A DNA stretch of 64,000 nt from Toxotes chatareus (Eukaryota; Chordata; Actinopteri; Toxotidae). Below the pieces are notes generated by a model that saw only the letters and a program-made list of their open reading frames with translations, searched no databases and was not told the origin of the DNA. Positions 1 through 12,000 of this stretch are shown here, one piece after another (positions within the stretch are counted from its first letter, which is position 1; the number at the start of each line of letters is the position of its first letter). The stretch lies in contig CM028891.1 of the NCBI GenBank assembly GCA_016801885.1, positions 17,273,017 to 17,337,016 on the forward strand, given 5' to 3'. A program made the translations under genes and the position numbers.

Positions 1-259
1 TAACAACAGCAAAGCTTAGGAAAGTTTCCCTTCGTAGTCAGTTGGATAAACATATCAAAGAGAGCTGTCCTCAGTGTTAATGGACCATATGTTCAATCCA
101 AAACGAGCCACTCTTGTCTAACCTCAATATTTTTATGGCTATGAACTTTAAAACTGTTGCATAAGGGTATCAAGTGTATAATAGCAATTACATATTACAA
201 CAAACAATTAGCAACTGAACATGGGACACATATAATTAATACCAAAGTGCCAACAGTAC

Positions 260-554
260 CACTTGGTCCATGGGGTCACTGGAGTAGTAGTTCTCAGCGT
301 GGGTGCAGCGGATCCAGGCAGGTTTGAGCAGCTCTTCCTCCTCTTTCTCATCATCGCCCTTCTCTTTTTCCTTCTCTCTGTCTCTGTCCCGTTCCCTCTC
401 TCGGTCTCGGTCTCTGTCACTGAAGGCCTCCTCAGAGTCTCTGCTCCTGATGGAGGAGTAGCTGCGCTCTCTGCTCAGGCCTGAGGAGCCCTCCGACCTC
501 CTGTCCCTCTCCTCTTCCCACCGACCACGTTTCCTGTCTCTGCTTGTGGACCGA
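260..554 (-). CDS. drosha: drosha exon 4: end of RS region and start of conserved core
   Basis: The acceptor is TTTTGTGTCCTTTGTAG before 554. The donor is GTG|GTACTG at 260/259, leaving in phase 0. It encodes RKRGRWEEERDR, a long alternating RD/RE tract, an acidic stretch (KEEEELLKP) and the conserved WIRCTHAENYYSSDPMDQ block, which in vertebrate DROSHA marks entry into the central domain. The following exon is not in the window; positions 1-259 read as intron. Confidence 0.92.
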
Positions 555-1880
555 CTACAAAGGACACAAAACAGAATCACAATGAGCAGAGATGAGAGGT
601 AAAATCTGCACCACATATATGGGGTATATCATGTCTCCAAGGACCAAGTTAAGGCCACATGATGACACTTGAGTTAGCTCCATTTGCTAAATGAAGATCA
701 TGAGGGGAATTCTGCAAATTTTACAGGTAAAAACAATTTACTACTTGATGGAGGAGCCACAAATCCAGAAATGACATAAAAAAAGGATTTTTATCTGTAC
801 ATGTCGCTAAGTGTTGAATGGGGATTAGTATTTTACAACAGCTTTAATAAGGCAAAAAAAGCAATTACACATGTACCTCCGAGGCCTCTTTCTGTGTCTG
901 TCAGGTGACTGGGATCTCCGGCTTTCTCTGTGACGATACCTCTCTCTGTGAACAAACACAAATAGAGCAGTAAGAAAGAAAATCATTTCACAAACTGATC
1001 TCACTCAGAAGAGGGCTGTCTGTGTACCTGCTGCGATCCCTGCTCCTGTGTCTGGGGGGAGTCCGGCCTCTGTCATACTCAGACCTGTACCTTCCACCCT
1101 CTGGCCTGACACGCCTGTCTGGACTCCTCCCACGATCTTTCCTCTCTCCAAGAAATTCCATTTTGTGCCTATCACCATGGCTAACGTAGCCATAGCCCTT
1201 CTGCCTGTGGTCATCGTGGCGATACCCTCTTTCTGGAGATCTCCTGTTGTCCATGGGTTTTTCATACTTATACTGCCCCCCATGCCTGAAGCTGTGGTCT
1301 GGTTTAAATGAGCTGGGGTTCTGGGTATAGCCAGGGCTGAAGGTGGGAGGAGGGAAGGGGGGGTGGGGAGGATGGGGTAGTTCATTGAGTATGGAGGGTG
1401 GTAGCTTATAGACTGAGAAGCCAATGGGTGAGGTATGGGTGGGTGTGGTAATGGTGGTGGGGGCACGGGTGGCATCATGTAAGGGTGATAGGCATTCTGT
1501 GCAGAAACCTGGGACCCTGGTGCTGGACCACCTGTGGAGCTGGGCAAGGGAGGAGGTGGAAAGTTAGGTGGGGGTTCTAGGAAGCCTTGCCGGACTGGGG
1601 GCTTGGGGAAAGGTGGGCGTACTGGACACTGGTTAAGAGAACTGGGAGTCTGGGATGGTGCTGGAGGAGGATACTGCATGAAGTCAGAGTGTGGTGGCAT
1701 GTAGCTGCTGTTTCCATGGTAGCCTGAACTGGGAGGAGTCTGTGGATCGTATTGGTACGGGGGTACAGGAGGCTGGGGAGGGGGTGGCCTTAGGTTTGTG
1801 GGTCGGTAGCTCTGAGGGGAGCCATGCTGACCTGGGGGCATTCCTCCCCTGGGACCCCCACGATCCTGATGGAAAGACAT
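260..1880 (-). CDS. drosha: drosha, ribonuclease III of the Microprocessor; N-terminal coding part, 5' partial gene
   Basis: DROSHA cleaves primary microRNA hairpins in the nucleus together with DGCR8. Only the amino terminus is here; the central and RNase III domains lie beyond position 1. Coding exons are 1028-1882 (start ATG at 1880-1878), 877-945 and 260-554, all with AG/GT borders. Restoring one base at a G7 run (1357-1363) gives exactly 406 codons. Order: MSFHQDRGG start, proline-rich region to about residue 215, RS/RD-rich stretch from about 220 to 380, then the conserved block WIRCTHAENYYSSDPMDQ, which closely resembles vertebrate DROSHA. The RRSPER, RGRSPDRR and YDRGRTPPRHRS blocks also match the family. 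The identification is secure. The frame break is the only oddity and could be an assembly error. Confidence 0.93.
877..945 (-). CDS. drosha: drosha exon 3: RS-rich mini-exon
   Basis: This 69-nt exon is too short to stand out as an ORF. It has an acceptor (TTTGTTCACAG) and a donor (CGGAG|GTACAT). It enters and leaves in phase 2 and reads about ERYRHRESRRSQSPDRHRKR, joining the RSRDRSR end of exon 2 to the SRSTSRDRKR start of exon 4. Its 23-codon length is a multiple of three, so skipping it would keep the frame. Confidence 0.85.
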
Positions 1881-1882
1881 GA
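1028..1882 (-). CDS. drosha: drosha exon 2: first coding exon, proline-rich to RS-rich
   Basis: The acceptor is a pyrimidine-rich tract ending CCCACAG, and the ATG begins two bases after it (1880). An upstream in-frame ATG at 1892 would lie in the intron, so 1880 is the better start. The donor is AG|GTAC at 1028/1027 and ends in phase 2. The 5' part reads the proline-rich domain (PPPPQPPVPPYQYD, MMPPVPPPPLP). After the G7 run at 1357-1363 the family-like sequence (FPPPTFSPGYTQNPSSF, then RRSPERGYRHDDHR) continues only in another frame. The uninterrupted upstream frame instead runs into unfamiliar sequence. The two halves align to one continuous vertebrate domain. Confidence 0.9.
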
Positions 1883-2584
1883 CTGTGGGCATGAAAGAAA
1901 AAGCAAAATGCAAAGCTTTACTTTTTAATATTCTGATTTGTGTAGTTAGTGCGTGTGTGTGACAATTATTTTGAGGGACCAGCTCATCTAGTTGCGTTTT
2001 TGTTGTGAAATAACTGGTTCTCATATCATTCTGGCGAAAGAGAGCTTGATCTGTATTAGCATTATTCCTATACTATAAAAATGCTAGCTTTCATCTAGAG
2101 GCAGAACACACATGACAGTGCCATGTAAATAAGCTAAATGGAGCGTACAGCGTTTACGTTTACCACAAGAAACACCAGAACATCGTTACACGAATTGTTT
2201 GCTCTGCTTCGTTAGCTAACTAGCTAAAACAGATGCCATTTATCGAAAACACGCGTACAAAGTAGGAGCATAACTGAAAGCAACTGAGTTAATGTTACTG
2301 TTAGGAAACAAAGGAGTCACTCTGGGCCAGTGTTAACGTTATTTTTGGAATAACTTCGACAGATAGCTTAAAGCTTCACCGGCTACCCGGTGACATGTTA
2401 GCAAGCTAGCTAGCACATCATACTAGGATGCGCGTGGGAGAAATTACCCTCGAAAATAAGCAGAACTAGCAACAGACATGCATCGTTGCGTCTTCACGAC
2501 TGATAGAAAAACCCACAATTACACCAGCTTAAAATGTCTTAAACGTGACTAATATGTACTGAGCTGTGCAGCACAATGAGTTAC
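1883..2584 (-). other. drosha intron 1
   Basis: This 702-nt non-coding stretch lies between the exon 1 donor and the acceptor of the first coding exon. The 3' end has a good polypyrimidine tract (TTTTGCTTTTTCTTTC). I see no gene inside it. It contains several GCTAGC/TAGCTA-like motifs around 2205-2415 but no recognisable repeat. Confidence 0.6.
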
Positions 2585-2640
2585 CTGTTTCTGTGTCCCA
2601 CGGTAACCGAGTGGCCGTGTTTCCGGTCGGAACGGTCAGG
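2585..2640 (-). other. drosha: drosha non-coding exon 1 (5' UTR); outer boundary uncertain
   Basis: A donor ACAG|GTAACT lies at 2585/2584 on the minus strand, just downstream of CCAAT-type promoter elements. It suits splicing to the acceptor at 1882, where the start codon follows within two bases. The transcription start was not determined; 2640 is only a guess from promoter spacing. Confidence 0.55.
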
Positions 2641-2760
2641 AGTGGGAACACGAATTGACCAATCACATTCAGCGATTTGGTCGCTGGCCAATGAAAAAGC
2701 GGTCCGGGTTTGAAGTGTTTCTCGCCGGGTTGACCCCCACTATAGAGACATAAACAAATC
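2600..2760 (-). promoter_or_regulatory. putative drosha promoter with two CCAAT boxes and an ETS-like site
   Basis: Two CCAAT pentamers on the plus strand at 2659-2663 and 2688-2692 lie 75-110 bp upstream of the exon 1 donor, a spacing typical of NF-Y promoters. A CCGGAAAC motif on the minus strand (about 2619-2626) fits an ETS-family core. There is no clear TATA box, as expected for a housekeeping gene. In human, DROSHA and C5orf22 are divergent; no such partner ORF is visible on the plus strand here. Confidence 0.55.
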
Positions 2761-4004
2761 ACTTTCTCACGGATGATCGCCGAAATATGAAATTGACGTT
2801 TTCATTACAAACCGTGGTTAATGTGTTCTCTTCCTACGATTAAAGCCAGTGGTGTGTGATTTCAGTCGAGCAGCAAAAACTGGACTTATCTTTGAAAATA
2901 AAGCTTCAGGGCTTTTACTCACTCTGACAGACCTGCTTATTTTCAGGCATTTTAATATATTGACTTATATGACATTCACTCATTTTACAAATTTAGAGCG
3001 AGCAGATTAAGCATAACGATTCACTGTATTTCATTAAAGTACAGTACAGAAACAAATTTGTCATCCAGATTGCTGTGTCTTTTAAGTGAACACATTTACT
3101 TTGTTTGGCAGTCCTGAAATCCCACGTTGACTGAAAAAAGATGGCAAAGTTTGGGTGGCAGCAGCAAACATAGGAGAGACATAAAAGTCTCTAATGTCCA
3201 AAAATTTCTATTTGTGAAGTAGAGACTGCAAAGCACAGATAAATTTATAGAAACTCTTTGCATTCTGTAGTTGCTTGGTTGGATTAATGGTTAATGTCCA
3301 ACATACATGTCTGTATTTGACTTAATTGTACTGACATTGACGTTATTATTATTGTTGCATTTTTAATCTTAGTCTGGCAACTGTGCATATAATGTCAAGC
3401 TTGTCTTATTTGTCTTATTATGTCTTACAGCTATTTAAAATAAAAAAAAAAGACTAAAAACTGTTACTATGTATTTATGCCATATGTCCACTAGAGGGTG
3501 ACAGAGTCTTTTTGAAAAAGCATGGCTATATATTGCGCACAACATTACCATGGAAACACAACACAATCATTTTCAGAATGAATGAGGCATCAGCAAGACC
3601 ACACAAGGTTCATTTATTTCTTAAAGCTAAACTCTGTTACTGCATTTTTAAAGAACCTGGGGAACATTTTGGCCTCAATCCATGCAACCTTTCCTCCATT
3701 GTTCTGAGTGGGGGAACCTATTAGACCTCTGCTCGGCATTGATCTGAACCTGTCTCAGGAGATGTTGGTCTGAATACATGGCTCACAGCCCAGTTGTTAA
3801 CCTCAGTGTGCGGTAGCGTTGCCGCCTTCTCTGCTGTGATGTTATGCACCACACATTCACACTGGTTGAATCACTATGGAAGAGCAAGGTTAAAGTGCAC
3901 AAGCCATTTTGCTCGAAGGAAACACCTACATTCTGTTCTGACCACTAAACTTGGGAGATCATGTGTAAAAACATTTATCATGTCTGCTTGTTAGAGGGAT
4001 AGTT

Positions 4005-4045
4005 AAACTATGAGGCCAAAAGTATGTGGACACCACTGTCCAGTG
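4005..4045. mobile_element. terminal fragment of a Tc1-type element
   Basis: The string GGCCAAAAGTATGTGGACAC (about 4016-4035) is the characteristic end of a Tc1-like family common in fish, the same family type as the relic at 35300-35575. The flanking bases do not continue the element clearly. Confidence 0.55.
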
Positions 4046-4506
4046 GTTTGTTCTGCTTTTCCTCTGGTGGTGTGTCATTCACACACATGCTAAAGATGAG
4101 AAAAGGGACATTTTCAACTGGCTTTGGCTTGGTTTTCCTCTGACATGTCTGATGGTCAGCAGAGCTCCATTATGATTCACTTCAGGTCGAATCAAGCAGC
4201 ATTAATATTCTCTGCTTCTGTGCTGGTCATGCCCTCTCTCTCAAAAAAAGATAAAAAAAAAAAAAAGGGTTTTTCTTTCTCAAAAGAAATGCAATATCAG
4301 GCATCTCCTGCACTTGACATGTTTTCAAAGATTAATTTGAATTAATTACAGAAAAATGACATCATGGAAACACAAGAATAGGCTAATAGGGTGTAACTTC
4401 TTTACCTTCTTCATTATTAGATTGCCCCATCAGCGGACTAATCTCCTTTCTGATTTCAATAACGTACAGATTATTTGTGGAATTATTAAACACTTTGGTG
4501 TTTCAT

Positions 4507-4541
4507 AATAAATGTGACATTTACCAAATGTCACATTTATT
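4507..4541. repeat. perfect inverted repeat, 16-bp arms, 3-base loop
   Basis: The arm AATAAATGTGACATTT (4507-4522) is followed by ACC and the exact reverse complement (4526-4541). There is no oligo-T tail and no gene around it. Confidence 0.9.
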
Positions 4542-5466
4542 TACTGCCACTCAGAACCCAAACAATAAACAGAGAGTGTTGATTCTGCATCAGCGCTCGG
4601 CAGTGAAACAACACCTCTGTGGAGTGAGGCAACAGGCAAGAACAAAAGGCAGACTGCATTTTCCTCTTGAGCTGGCTTTGTCGAACCTATTCAGCATGGA
4701 AATACACATTAGCTTTCCATCATTATGATTTATTTTTGCTGAAAAGGCCAAAGTGAAAATTGTGTTATTTGGTTGTTTGAATGACACAGTGAGAGTAATG
4801 TACCCGTGGGAAGGTTGAGCCAGTGAATTTTTACATGCAACAGGTTCAGCCAAACAGATGGGGCGAGATCTGAGGTGACATTCAACAGTGAAATCAGGAG
4901 GATTTAATTGATAGGTTTAAATGTTAAGATCAGACAGTAAGTGAGAAAAATAACCTCACATGTCACATTACAAGTAGGTTTTTAATTTAATTTAGTGTTT
5001 AAAAATTTAATTCATAATCGGTGCAATTATTCCAAAGCAAGGCTTTCATCAGCAGTTTCAGAGGATACAGATCTCCCTCCATAAAGCATTATTCAAATGC
5101 AAAATGCAAATACAAGATAAATAGATAAAGTATCAGCTTATCAACAGCCCATCATGGCCTCTGTGGGTAGTACAGGAGTCATTTCAGCAAGAACTATTTT
5201 CTATAGAAGCCTCAAAGAGATTAACATGATGCTGAGCAAATGAGACATTGGAACCACTGCAGTAAGAGAGAAGACAGCAGCGCCTTAGTCGACCCTTTAA
5301 ACACAGATTTGTGAGTAAGTATCTGAAATATGCTGAATCGTGCTGATCAATTTACTGCCAATTCTTATTTTTATTAGTTTTTTTTTTAATTAAAGGTTGT
5401 AAAATTTATTTTGATTTAATATTCATTGCTGGCACTAATAAGGATAAGGCCAGATCCTCGCTATGC

Positions 5467-5501
5467 TGTGAGGATCACAAACCGTGGCTCTGATCCTCAC
5501 A
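5467..5501. repeat. perfect inverted repeat, 11-bp arms
   Basis: TGTGAGGATCA (5467-5477) and TGATCCTCACA (5491-5501) are separated by 13 bases. A further GATCCTCG lies just before at about 5453, giving a competing pairing. Confidence 0.85.
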
Positions 5502-5624
5502 TTTACTGTTCTTGCGCACCACCCGTCTGTGGAATGATGTTTTCAACCTACATGATGTTTGTGATAATTTTCTCAAGCTTTGATGCCTGTGTTTCCTTGT
5601 TAATGCGCACAGAGAAACATTTTG

Positions 5625-5655
5625 TCTCTCACACACAGACACACACACACACCCA
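5625..5655. repeat. interrupted CA microsatellite
   Basis: CTCACACACAGACACACACA followed by a CACACCCACA end. Confidence 0.8.
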
Positions 5656-5814
5656 CATAAATGTATTCATATGTAGTGAAAAGCTAAAATGCTTAATGTG
5701 TTTTCTGGGCACTGTAGCTTTCTGCTGTCCTCACACAGAAGCTTTTTGCAGAGTGATCCAGAAGACCTGTTTTGTATGCAAACCCTGACGTGGACAGTAT
5801 AAATCCTTTTGGAA

Positions 5815-6045
5815 TTAAAGGAATAGTTTGATATTTAGTGAAATATGCTCTTGCACAGAGCTAGATAAGACAATCGATAACACTCTCATGCCTTTACTGT
5901 AAATATAAAGGCTACAGCAGCATCTGGTTTGCTTCGCTCAGCGTTAAGACTAAAAGAAGGGGGAACAAGCGTGAAAGCAAGCCTGACCAGGTTACAAAAT
6001 CTGCCTTATAGCGTCTCTAAAGCTCATGAATTAACATTTTATACC
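5815..6045 (+). mobile_element. interspersed non-autonomous repeat of teleost type
   Basis: Runs such as AAAGGAATAGTTTGATATTT, GATAACACTCTCATGCCTTT, GTAAATATAAAGGCTACAGC and TTTGCTTCGCTCAGCGTTAA resemble a short repeat very common in percomorph 3' UTRs and introns. I recognise it by its order of blocks, not by a search. It carries no coding potential. Confidence 0.6.
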
Positions 6046-9000
6046 CCAATTGTGACTCATGCTGATTCAGCTGAATTAATGATACCTTCTATAAGTTTGG
6101 GGACCTGCAGCAAAGGGTAGATTTTATTATTTTAAATTTTACAGCAAAGACCCAACAAGGCCAACAAGTACAATGACTCAGTTTCTTTATTTAACTTTTC
6201 TCTGGGTAAGTCCTGTCTGCATCACTTTGCATTAAGCCTGCAGGGTAACAAATGAAAGTGAGGGTGAAAGAGGCTTGAACAGCGTGGTGGAAAGCAATGA
6301 ATTATCTGGGCTCAAAATTTAGAAGAGTAGCTTACATGGGAGTGGAAATGGAGCCTCTGACAATGATTGCAGTGTCTGCCAAAGTACCTGGTGGGATAAA
6401 TACAAGAACTGGGCACAGCTAAAGATTTTTCAGCATTTGGAATATTGACGATTTGTGGTAAAAATGAGACAGACCTATTTTTTTCTGTTCATCACAGCAT
6501 CAGATGTGATATTACTGGTTATTTTTCAATGTAAAAAGTGACAACCTAATTTTCATTTTTTACTGCAGTATTTCAAGGCTGTATGTGGATTCTTGATCAT
6601 ACGAAACTCCCACTGAAAATTTCAAACCATTATCAGAGTGAAATCATTAAATAAAGGCTGCTTTTCAATACCCATCCCCCCCCAAAAAAAGAGAGACTGT
6701 GTTCCTATAGAAAAAAAAAATCTTTATCAATGAAGCCCTGCTGCACAGTCATACTGTTCCACATGATCTATCCTGGACAAGAACAGCTCTTTATACCAGG
6801 CAATGAAACTCACATTTACAGTTGTTGAAAAAGTAAGAGGGGCAGAAAATCAACCTGGAGGATAGATGAAGAGTTATTTCACAGTATTTCACTTGCACGA
6901 ATCAGGTGGGATAATTCAACTAACACAGGCTTTCCAAAAACATTCATTACTGTGCCAAACAAGCATACAAGCTGATTTGTATGACTTCTGTAAATGTCCA
7001 TAATTTAACTTGAAAAAAACAAGATCACATGTGATTTGTGAAAATGAGAGAACGTCATCCATACTTGCGTCAGAGGTTTTGCTTGTAGTGGTGTCCTTGC
7101 TGTCTTTATGGACCATATGGATTCAGTCCTGACTCCTCATAATACAACAACTGTTGCTCTGAAAAATAAACACTATAGGTATTATAGTATAGGTTTTTTT
7201 TCACTATAGGGCAGCAACTACACTCTGAAACAAACTTACAGGACAAACCTTAAAAAACCTTTCTGACACTCGCAACATGATTTACATGCTCTGAAAACAA
7301 AGTGCACAATCCAACAAAGTCTGATATTCACTTGTATTCAGCCCTAAGAAAAATATCTGTGTCTCTTTGGCTTTCTGGATGTAAAATTGAACTCGGGTAT
7401 CCACCAGTTCAAGCTAAAATTGCTTGAACGAACTGAACTTGCAGCGTCTCCTTTAAGGTGTGTTCATACCGAACGTAAAGTGAACTTTTCACCTTGCTTT
7501 ACTTGCACAAATTTGATCATTTTTATTCACTCAAAAAGCCATTGTAGCAATTGCACGGACGTTAGCTGTACCATGCTGGCTAAGTGTGTGATATTTGGGT
7601 GTGTGGACTGAGCCTGTGCTGTGTTCAGCCTCTGAATAATCTCAAAATTGACCAAGAACTCAACCCTCTCCTTCTCTTCTTTTCTCTGTGGGTTCATTAA
7701 GTGGGGCTAAGTGAGCATGAATTTTTCACTCAATCCGACATGGCTTCACCTCCATTTGTGCTGCACAGAGCAAATCTACATTCACTTGTGCCTTTGTTTT
7801 GTCTTTAAATGCAGTTGTGCCGCCTCTGTTTTGTTTAAAAGCCCTGTTCTCTTCTACAGAAACAGGCATTGTTCTGATTCTGATGACTGTAATCAGAAAA
7901 TGTTGCTTCCCCGATGGATGTAAGTGATAATGCCATTTTGTTGAGGAGCATGCTCCTTATTAGCTGCCCTTCATCGTTGCGGTGTAGTGCCTGCACGTAC
8001 ATGGAAACACATAATTGATAAGGTAACATGCAGAGGCAGGAACACATTTTTCATCTGGCAAAAGTGCGGGGAGGAGGAAATGAATTTCACTGAAAAATAA
8101 GGGTCAGGGAGTTTACTTTGATGTACCAAGCTTAAGTACTGAGGCACTTGTTGATGCTGTTATTTTATGTGATTAGTTTAGTTGCCCAAAAAGCATGCGG
8201 TTAAATGCTACCAGCATGCAGTATAGACTGAGATCAGTGGGTTTAATTAAAGTGATTTCTTCTGTCATGTTGTTTGTCTGTTTGTCTGACAAACATAAAC
8301 GGGAACCATGGACAATATTTGAATGAGAAAACCTTCACTGGACATCTGGGGAGACATCCACTGGAAGCTGCTGAAGCACCAGTAAGAGCAGTATAGCAAC
8401 ATATTCTCAACAACACTGTATCCTACAAATTATGTCTCTATACATAACCATTAAAAAGTTTATTAAAGCTGCAGTCAATGCAAATGAATATTGTGTTGTG
8501 AGATTGGATGTTTTAGAGGAAACCAAAGAAGCTGACTTTGAACATTTTACATTTTACTTTTGTTTACTTTTGTTGAGAATCAACAAACATAAGTAAACGT
8601 CCTCATTATGTTAATCTGGCTGCTGTTTCCTGCCACTTTTCCTACCTACTGTACTTTATTTGCATGTAAAAGTAAAGAAAACAGATGTTTCTTGTTTCTT
8701 GATTGGACTGGTTGGAGACCAAACAATTTGTCAGGAATTTCAAAGGCCTAGTTCACAGGTACACGAGTATTCTTTAAAACGTAGCTTCTGCAGATTTGTC
8801 CTTCAGTCTGATTTTTTTTCTCTCCCTCTGGTTGTTTGTCTTCATCAGTGTTAAAGACTGATTGAAATGTAAAATCAAATCCCAGGAACAATGACAGCCC
8901 AGTGCAGAAAAGGTGAATCCATTCATGCTGGAGAGACAGATAAAAATCATTTTTGAAACAGGTGAGAAAAACATTACGTGGTTTCATGCAAACAAATGAA

Positions 9001-12000
9001 CATAAGTCTGGTCAAAAAATAATCAACATCATGATTTTAGGAACACAGAATAAATATTTTTTATTTGCTGTCTCAACAAACACCAACTATTTCTCCTTGA
9101 AAATTGTATTAAAATATGTGAAAGTAAAAGTAATTACAAAAGCATTCTTTTGTCGCTTAAACCAGACCCATGATTTATCTCTTAGCTCCTCTGAATAATG
9201 TAAAATGCATATTCTGTTCAGTTGCTTGTATCATGTTATTTATGGCTCAGATTTCAGCTGATGGGTTTTTATCTATATTCTGGATACTTGTGCATTTACT
9301 TGCTGAATGTAGTGCACCTGTGCTTTCTGGTGAATAAATGATTTGCTGTTGTACTGTACACTATGTGCCATACAGAAATAGCAGTGTAATACCATATTTT
9401 TGAGATTCCTGCTTTTCAGATGACATTTTCTTTGAGGAATTTCATTGCCATTTGAGGTAAATTAAACCTGGTCAGACTTGGAAGTGGAAATTAATATCTC
9501 GTCAGAGGTATCAGAATGATGTCAGAAGTCTTTCATCAGGAACATGAGTGGTATATTTGCCTGATGCATTACTCTGTAAATTGACAGTCCATGAAGCCGG
9601 CCATCTGAGCATCTGACACTATTGACTATATTTCCTCAGTTCACCCTTTTAAGCAGATCATGGTCCGGGCTTTTCCATTCTGTGAAATATTTAGTGATGT
9701 CAACAGTTCAGTGTTAAACCAATCACATCACATCAGAGCACATCTGGAAAGGTCGGGCAACACAGTCAGTTTCATACGACCCTTCCTCTGCTGCCTGAGT
9801 GAGAAGCTACAAAGATGTGTGTGCAGGCACCTCCACAATTTGTCAGATGGCTGAGCACCTGACAGACACCTGAACATGTGAACGACACTGGAGCCCAGGA
9901 GGTGACCATGAAGTTCCCTTTTCTTTTCTTGTTGTGCACCTCAAACTCCACCTGTAACTCTGAGTCATCAGTAGAAATTATTCTGCAGATGAATGCAGTT
10001 GTTGGGCATCTCAATAGAAAGCTTTTCTAAGTGGTAGGTTTGGTGGGAGGGACCCGTTAGAGTCTGAATGTGGCCAAGATTAAGGGGATGTTGGCAGATT
10101 TTAGGACAAATGCAGTCTCCATTGTTGATGAGGAGGTTTATGCTCCATGACAACAGATTTTACTTAAAGGGCAGCACTGAGACTTTCTACAGGAGAGGAC
10201 TGAGTGAATTCTTTTAAGAGATCTTAGGTTCTTTGAAGATAATTCTCCAGTGAAAACAGTCACCACCTGTAGGCATGAAAGGCAGCTTTGAAAAGCTTGG
10301 AACTTGCCCCTTACTGGAGGTCACAGCTGTTGTTGGCTTGGATTCGCAGTATGAATGCCAACAACGACCCAGTTTTTTGTACCCAGAAGATACAAACTTT
10401 TCAAATCTCTCCTGCAGCACATGCCACCTCTCCTCTGTCCATCTGAATGCTCTGTAAGTGCATTTCCTTTGACCAGCGCATTGTTACTTTGCGTATATTT
10501 GGAAACCTGGCCACTGTGTTCTGAACAGTTACAGGCCAAATGTACTTTTTCTGTTTGTCGCCAACAGGTTCAGCTGTACTCGTCTGTAATTCAATTAATG
10601 CGTCCAGCCAGCTGCTGCAAATCTTTTACAGTCTCGTCTGTTGTTTTGAGCGCAATCCTCCTTGCTAAGGCAGCAGCAAAAGACCAGATCAAATCCTGGC
10701 TTTGTGCACTGAACCTGTTAGAGCTGACAGAGCAGAGGCAGACGCTGGACAAACTGATATCATGTACAACACTTTGCACTCCCTCCACGACCAGCTCGTC
10801 AGTAGCAGAATTCTTTCCAGCTCCACACCGACTGTTAGTGTGGTCATAGAAATAAGAAGTAAAATTTTGTGTGCACTTTTGCTTTTCACCATAAGAGAGA
10901 AAACCATCCTCCCGTCCAACCCTGTAAATGTTTAATCAAACTGAATTACAGTAGATTGCATCATTCACCCCCGTTTTTGAAATGACCAACAGAATCACAC
11001 AAGGACAAAACTCACACTGAAGAGAAAACATTCATTTTAAGGTCAAACCGGATTGCCTGCTTAACAAATAGCAATCGTTCTAATTGAAAAGCCCAACTTC
11101 TCATAGAAATGGCAGATTTCAATATGCTGTAAAACGGAAAACAAAATAGAAAAAGACAGATTTCTTTCTTGAGCAGGATGCAACAACATTTCTAAATGCT
11201 TTTAAAAGTCTTTTCATAGGAACTGGTGAAATAAACCAGATATTTACCTGAAGATGTAGAATGAAATCGGCTGAAACAGGACGGCTTTGAGTTGGAGTTT
11301 GAAACAGTTTGGAAACAGCAGCAAAGAGAAAGAGAAGTTTAAACCATTAAACCCTTTCATTTTCTGTGCTCGCTTTTAAAACAAACAACAGGTACTGAAG
11401 TTACCTCTGAAATTGAAGGCATGGTGAGGAGGGGCATGTACCAACCCTGGTATACAGGGGTCGACACCGTAAAAGCACCTGTATAGCTGTTTTCCTTTGT
11501 GATACTGTTGGATGCAGGACAAGTTTTCTACAGATTAACCAGAATTTCCTGTTGTTTTCCAACAAAAACAGACAAATCAATCTTTTCTCACCCGTGGGCA
11601 CAGAGAATCAGTAAATAGGTTCCTGCAAACATTATTTTCACTGGACAGCAGAGATAAATTCCAGCTGCACGTCCTCAGTTTCACTGGAATACTGCAGCTG
11701 AACCAGGAGTAAAAAGAGAAGACGAGGTGCCGTCTCCTCTCAACAAATTCATTTTAATGCAAACACATGTCTGGAGTAGCAGTGACTGCCCCTCTCCCTG
11801 AGTGAGTGAGTGGCTATGACAGCGCTGCTGTTTCACAAAGCCTGCTGCTCCTTTGGTTTTAAGTTCACTGGGAGTTTCTGAATTTTCAAGGAGACTTCTT
11901 TTTTCTTTCACCAGCTTTTGCAATATTTTCAGAAGTGTATTTCTGAAGAAGCCAGCAATTTTGGGTGAGGCCCGTGGAGCTGATTTGAATCTGTTATGGA

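Noticed and set aside
1048..1311. Plus-strand frames opposite drosha exon 2
   Set aside because: Antisense shadows of the proline and arginine-rich coding exon.
2761..4000. Divergent partner of drosha (human DROSHA is divergent from C5orf22)
   Set aside because: No ORF or exon resembling C5orf22 was recognisable on the plus strand; absence or distance cannot be decided by eye.
10355..10849. 164-codon plus-strand frame, longest in the interval between drosha and mc4r
   Set aside because: No recognisable domain, composition typical of random sequence, and equally open overlapping frames on the other strand. No splice context supports it.
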